Shown in pieces: positions 28,033-30,346 of a DNA stretch of 30,346 nucleotides. The translations under genes were made by a program, and so were the position numbers. The number at the start of each line of letters is the position of its first letter. Position 1 is the stretch's first letter. Source of the DNA: Vairimorpha ceranae (taxonomy: Eukaryota; Microsporidia; Nosematidae); contig NW_020169348.1 of the NCBI RefSeq assembly GCF_000988165.1, positions 1 through 30,346 on the forward strand, in the 5' to 3' direction. Below the pieces are notes generated by a model. It had not been told where the DNA came from and did no database searches. It saw only the letters and a list, made by a program, of their open reading frames with translations.

Positions 28033-28334
28033 ATAATTATTTTAATCTTTCATTTGATTTAAAACTTTTTATTGTACGTTGTTGTGTAAAATTTTTATAA
28101 TATAAGTTTTATAAATAATATTTTTAATTTATATTTTTCTTTATAACTCGTAGATTTTTTGTGTATTTTCTCTAATTAAATCGGGTTTTATTTTATAAAA
28201 AAAATGTTATTGTCGCTCATATCATGCTTTCAGATTTATATGTTTATTTGTGATACTATTATTAACAATTCGACTAACAAGGCTGTAAATATATAAAATT
28301 TGTAAAAAATTTACATTAATTGTAACTTCGTAAT
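28033..28334. other. AT-rich stretch after the transporter gene
   Basis: Nothing recognisable. Confidence 0.4.
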
Positions 28335-28460
28335 TTAAGTATTATAGCATAGCAAGTTTTTTATATTAAATTTTTCATAAATGAAAAATCTGCTAGAAAA
28401 TATAAAAAAATAAAGAAAATACGATCCATAAGAAAAAGGATTAAAGTAAACTATCCTCAT
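28335..28460 (-). CDS. Possible small ORF with CCC start signal
   Basis: On the minus strand CCCTTAAATG, identical in form to the real start at 21030, opens a 41-codon frame from 28460. The product starts MRIVYFNPFSYGSYFLYFFI and is hydrophobic and aromatic, so it could be a small membrane peptide. Its composition is also what chance translation of AT-rich DNA would give. The start context is the only positive evidence. Confidence 0.25.
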   Translation of the reverse strand: MRIVYFNPFSYGSYFLYFFIFSSRFFIYEKFNIKNLLCYNT

Positions 28461-29069
28461 TTAAGGGATTTTCTGCTAAAAAACGATTATTATGAATTGC
28501 TGAAACTTTGTTCTGTTTCAATTTTAGGATTTTTTAAAATTTTATTAATTAAATTTAAACTTTTAAAATACAATGTGCGTTAAAACCTTAAGACACATTA
28601 AAAAAAAATTCCGTACAAAAAAAACAAGAAACAATTTTAAAATTGTGATTTGTGTCCAAACTATGTAATCAAAATGTATGACAAATCTATTTGTATCAAA
28701 TCTTGTTTTAAATAGGCCTAATCTGGTTTTTGGATTTTTTTTTTAAGAGGTACGCCAAAATCTTAAGACATTCTCTCTAAAAACACGTTTTATAATTTAT
28801 AAATAATAGATCTTTTTGATATTGTTGCAATAAATCATCGAGTAATTTTATCAACTTAGTCTAGGCTATTACAAAATGTTTAAAAAAAATGTCTTATAAT
28901 TAAAGTGATAGCTTATTAAACTCAAATTTTGTAATACAAACACATGTTTATTATAATATCTGTAATTTAATGTTTTTTGATTTATAAAAGAGAAGTAAAA
29001 CTTCTTCAATGTATCTTTGAGACATGATGATTTTAATGTTTTTTTTTTAAAAAAATTATTTATTTTAAA
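28461..29069. other. AT-rich stretch before the Tc1 remnant
   Basis: AAAACCTTAAGACA (28582) and AAAATCTTAAGACA (28757) are direct repeats ~175 bp apart, possibly old transposon ends. I found no matching inverted copy beyond the Tc1 remnant. Confidence 0.35.
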
Positions 29070-29920
29070 ATGAGCAAAGGAAAATTTTTTAAATTTACAT
29101 GATAAAGGACAAGTTTATGCTTATTTATCAATAGGCAAAAATGCTAAGCAAATCTGTATATGTTGGGCAAAAACAGTACTGCAATTAGAAATCATCTGGC
29201 TTCAAAAAATGTAAGATAAATTAATAATAAAAAAGAATAGAAAAAAACACATTTTTAGAACAGTAAAACCAATTCAAGGAATGGATTCTAATAGAGCTAT
29301 CTTTATTTCTAAAATTAAAGCAGATTTAAATTTATCAGCGTTACGATTTACTATTTAAAAGCGATTTAAGAAGATAGTAGCCCTGTATATAAAAAAATGA
29401 GACAGAGTCCGAGTTTGATCAAAATACATAAATTGAAAAGGTTTTGATTATGCTTTAGATAAAATTTTATGGAAAATTTAGTGGCACAAAGTAAAATTTT
29501 TTTGATGAAAAAAAAATTCTTTTTGATAGTCCAGATGGTTTTAAGTATTATTGGCACCATGAAACAAAGACGAAATTTCATATATTAAACATATACGGGG
29601 GAGGTGGCATTATTGTTTGGGGCGGTTTTTGTTCTAGTAAACAATTAATTTTACTAATTGGTAGTAATAAAATGAACAGAACTGCTTATTGTAAAATGCT
29701 TGAAATTTCTCTAGTAACATTCTTTATAGTAAAAATAATGATTTTAATTACGTAGATTGTGATTAAAATTATATTTTTCAACAAAATAATACACCTTGCC
29801 ATCGAGCTTGTGCAATCAAGATATGGGCTAAAATTACAACATTGTTGCATGTTTTGGCTACCATTAATTCCATATTTTAATCCTATTAAGAATTTATGGA
29901 TAAATAGCTTGACGCATTTT
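29070..29920 (+). pseudogene. Decayed Tc1/mariner-type transposase
   Basis: The order of blocks is that of a Tc1-like transposase, in several frames. DKGQVYAYLSIGKNAKQI, then STAIRNHLASKNVR (first helix-turn-helix, from 29101), is followed by AIFISKIKADLNLSALRFTI (second, about 29300-29358). The catalytic part is KIFFDEKKILFDSPDGFKYY, WHHETKTKFHILNIYGGGGI, IVWGGFCSSKQLILLIG (about 29490-29665), FQQNNTPCHRACAIKIWAK (about 29778-29834) and YFNPIKNLWINS (about 29875-29910). The first catalytic Asp remains (FDE), but QQDN has become QQNN and NPIENLW has become NPIKNLW, so two of the three acidic residues are lost. Stops and frameshifts confirm it is dead. Confidence 0.88.
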
Positions 29921-29958
29921 TCTCACCTTCGGTGAAAAATGGATTAATTTTCACCTAT
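29914..29958. repeat. Hairpin-forming GGTGAAAA motifs after the Tc1 remnant
   Basis: CATTTTTCTCACC, TTC, GGTGAAAAATG (29914-29941) forms a stem with a 2-nt bulge. A third copy, TTTTCACC, follows at about 29950. They overlap the last codons of the transposase remnant and may be part of its terminal repeat. Confidence 0.5.
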
Positions 29959-30013
29959 TAATTTTTTACCCTAATAAAAAAAAAGTTTACTAAAAAGGTT
30001 TTGTTTTATATAA

Positions 30014-30346
30014 TTAGTTTAATTTCCAATGAAAGCTAAATGCAATTTTCTTTAAAAATTCTACACCGTAATACTCAGAATATCTATTAAGAATTTCTTT
30101 CATTTTATCTTCAACATTAATAGTAGAATCACAATACAGAGATTGTAATAGCTTATTTTCTGTTATTTCCTGTTCAATTATTAATTCTTTTAATATTAAA
30201 AAAAATGATGCTTGTTTTACCTTTACAAGACTGTTCAAATGCCTATGCATTTCTTCTATGCTATTTGTCGTCCTTGGTATTCCGTTTAAAGTTCTATCAA
30301 ATACATTCCAAAAGCTTATAGACTTATTACTGTCATTTTCCACCAA
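30014..30346 (-). CDS. C-terminal part of a MULE-like transposase, partial
   Basis: The frame is open to the right edge; the first in-frame codons there are TTG GTG, not a convincing start, so the gene continues outside. The visible 110 residues contain SFWNVFDRTLNGIPRTTNSI then EEMHRHLN, matching the region after the catalytic domain of MULE-type transposases seen in insects and microsporidia (W.vyd..l...PRTnN.vE.wH..l). After it comes a helical stretch rich in Leu, Glu and Lys (LKELIIEQEITENKLLQSLY). No stop interrupts the visible part, so this copy may be intact or recently active. Confidence 0.7.
   Translation of the reverse strand: MVENDSNKSISFWNVFDRTLNGIPRTTNSIEEMHRHLNSLVKVKQASFFLILKELIIEQEITENKLLQSLYCDSTINVEDKMKEILNRYSEYYGVEFLKKIAFSFHWKLN

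Noticed and set aside
1..30346. tRNA, rRNA and CRISPR search by eye
   Set aside because: No TTCGANTC-type T-loop with matching stems, no rRNA core sequence and no spaced identical repeats were seen; the tandem repeats found lack unique spacers.

Overview
The window looks like microsporidian nuclear DNA. It is extremely AT-rich, its reading frames have no visible introns, and ten of the credible genes carry a short C-run (CCC to CCCCC, usually followed by TT or TA) a few bases before the ATG. This is the 'CCC-like' start signal described for Microsporidia. A ribosomal protein gene (eL24), an amino-acid permease and an FCP1-type BRCT protein add eukaryotic context. Transposon debris of Merlin/ISXO2, Tc1/mariner and MULE type points to one of the larger, transposon-bearing microsporidian genomes. 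I cannot name the species.

Layout. Positions 1-354 hold the 5' end of a signal-anchored protein running off the left edge. A gene-poor stretch follows (355-8.1 kb), with one unknown gene (2975-3697), a 46-residue ORF with a proper CCC start (4140-4280), and three decayed ISXO2-like (Merlin) transposases at about 4.57-5.18, 5.69-6.40 and 7.27-8.09 kb. The centre (9.2-18.4 kb) is the most distinctive part. It holds five tandem, same-strand paralogues of the SDT1/PHM8 pyrimidine 5'-nucleotidase type of HAD phosphatase. Between the fourth and fifth lie a free-standing BRCT gene resembling the C-terminal part of the RNA polymerase II CTD phosphatase FCP1, and a smaller, possibly BRCT-like ORF whose start codon lies in the last copy of an ~82-bp tandem repeat. 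Several gaps in this cluster contain minisatellite-like repeats.

The right part (18.9-28.0 kb) is denser and ordinary: a YheT/EMB8-type alpha/beta hydrolase, an unknown protein, a possible RasGEF-like protein divergent from a secreted EEP-fold protein with eroded catalytic residues, ribosomal protein eL24, a TLDc-domain protein and an AAAP-family amino-acid transporter. The right end (29.07-30.35 kb) holds a dead Tc1-like transposase and the C-terminal part of a MULE-like transposase running off the edge.

How the genes work together is inference. Microsporidia import host nucleotides, and a multi-copy cytosolic nucleotidase family could tune nucleotide pools. The amino-acid transporter and the secreted EEP-like protein fit a parasite that feeds on and interacts with its host cell. 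The best candidate for something undescribed is the HAD phosphatase array with its embedded, uncoupled FCP1-type BRCT module and the neighbouring repeat-derived ORF.
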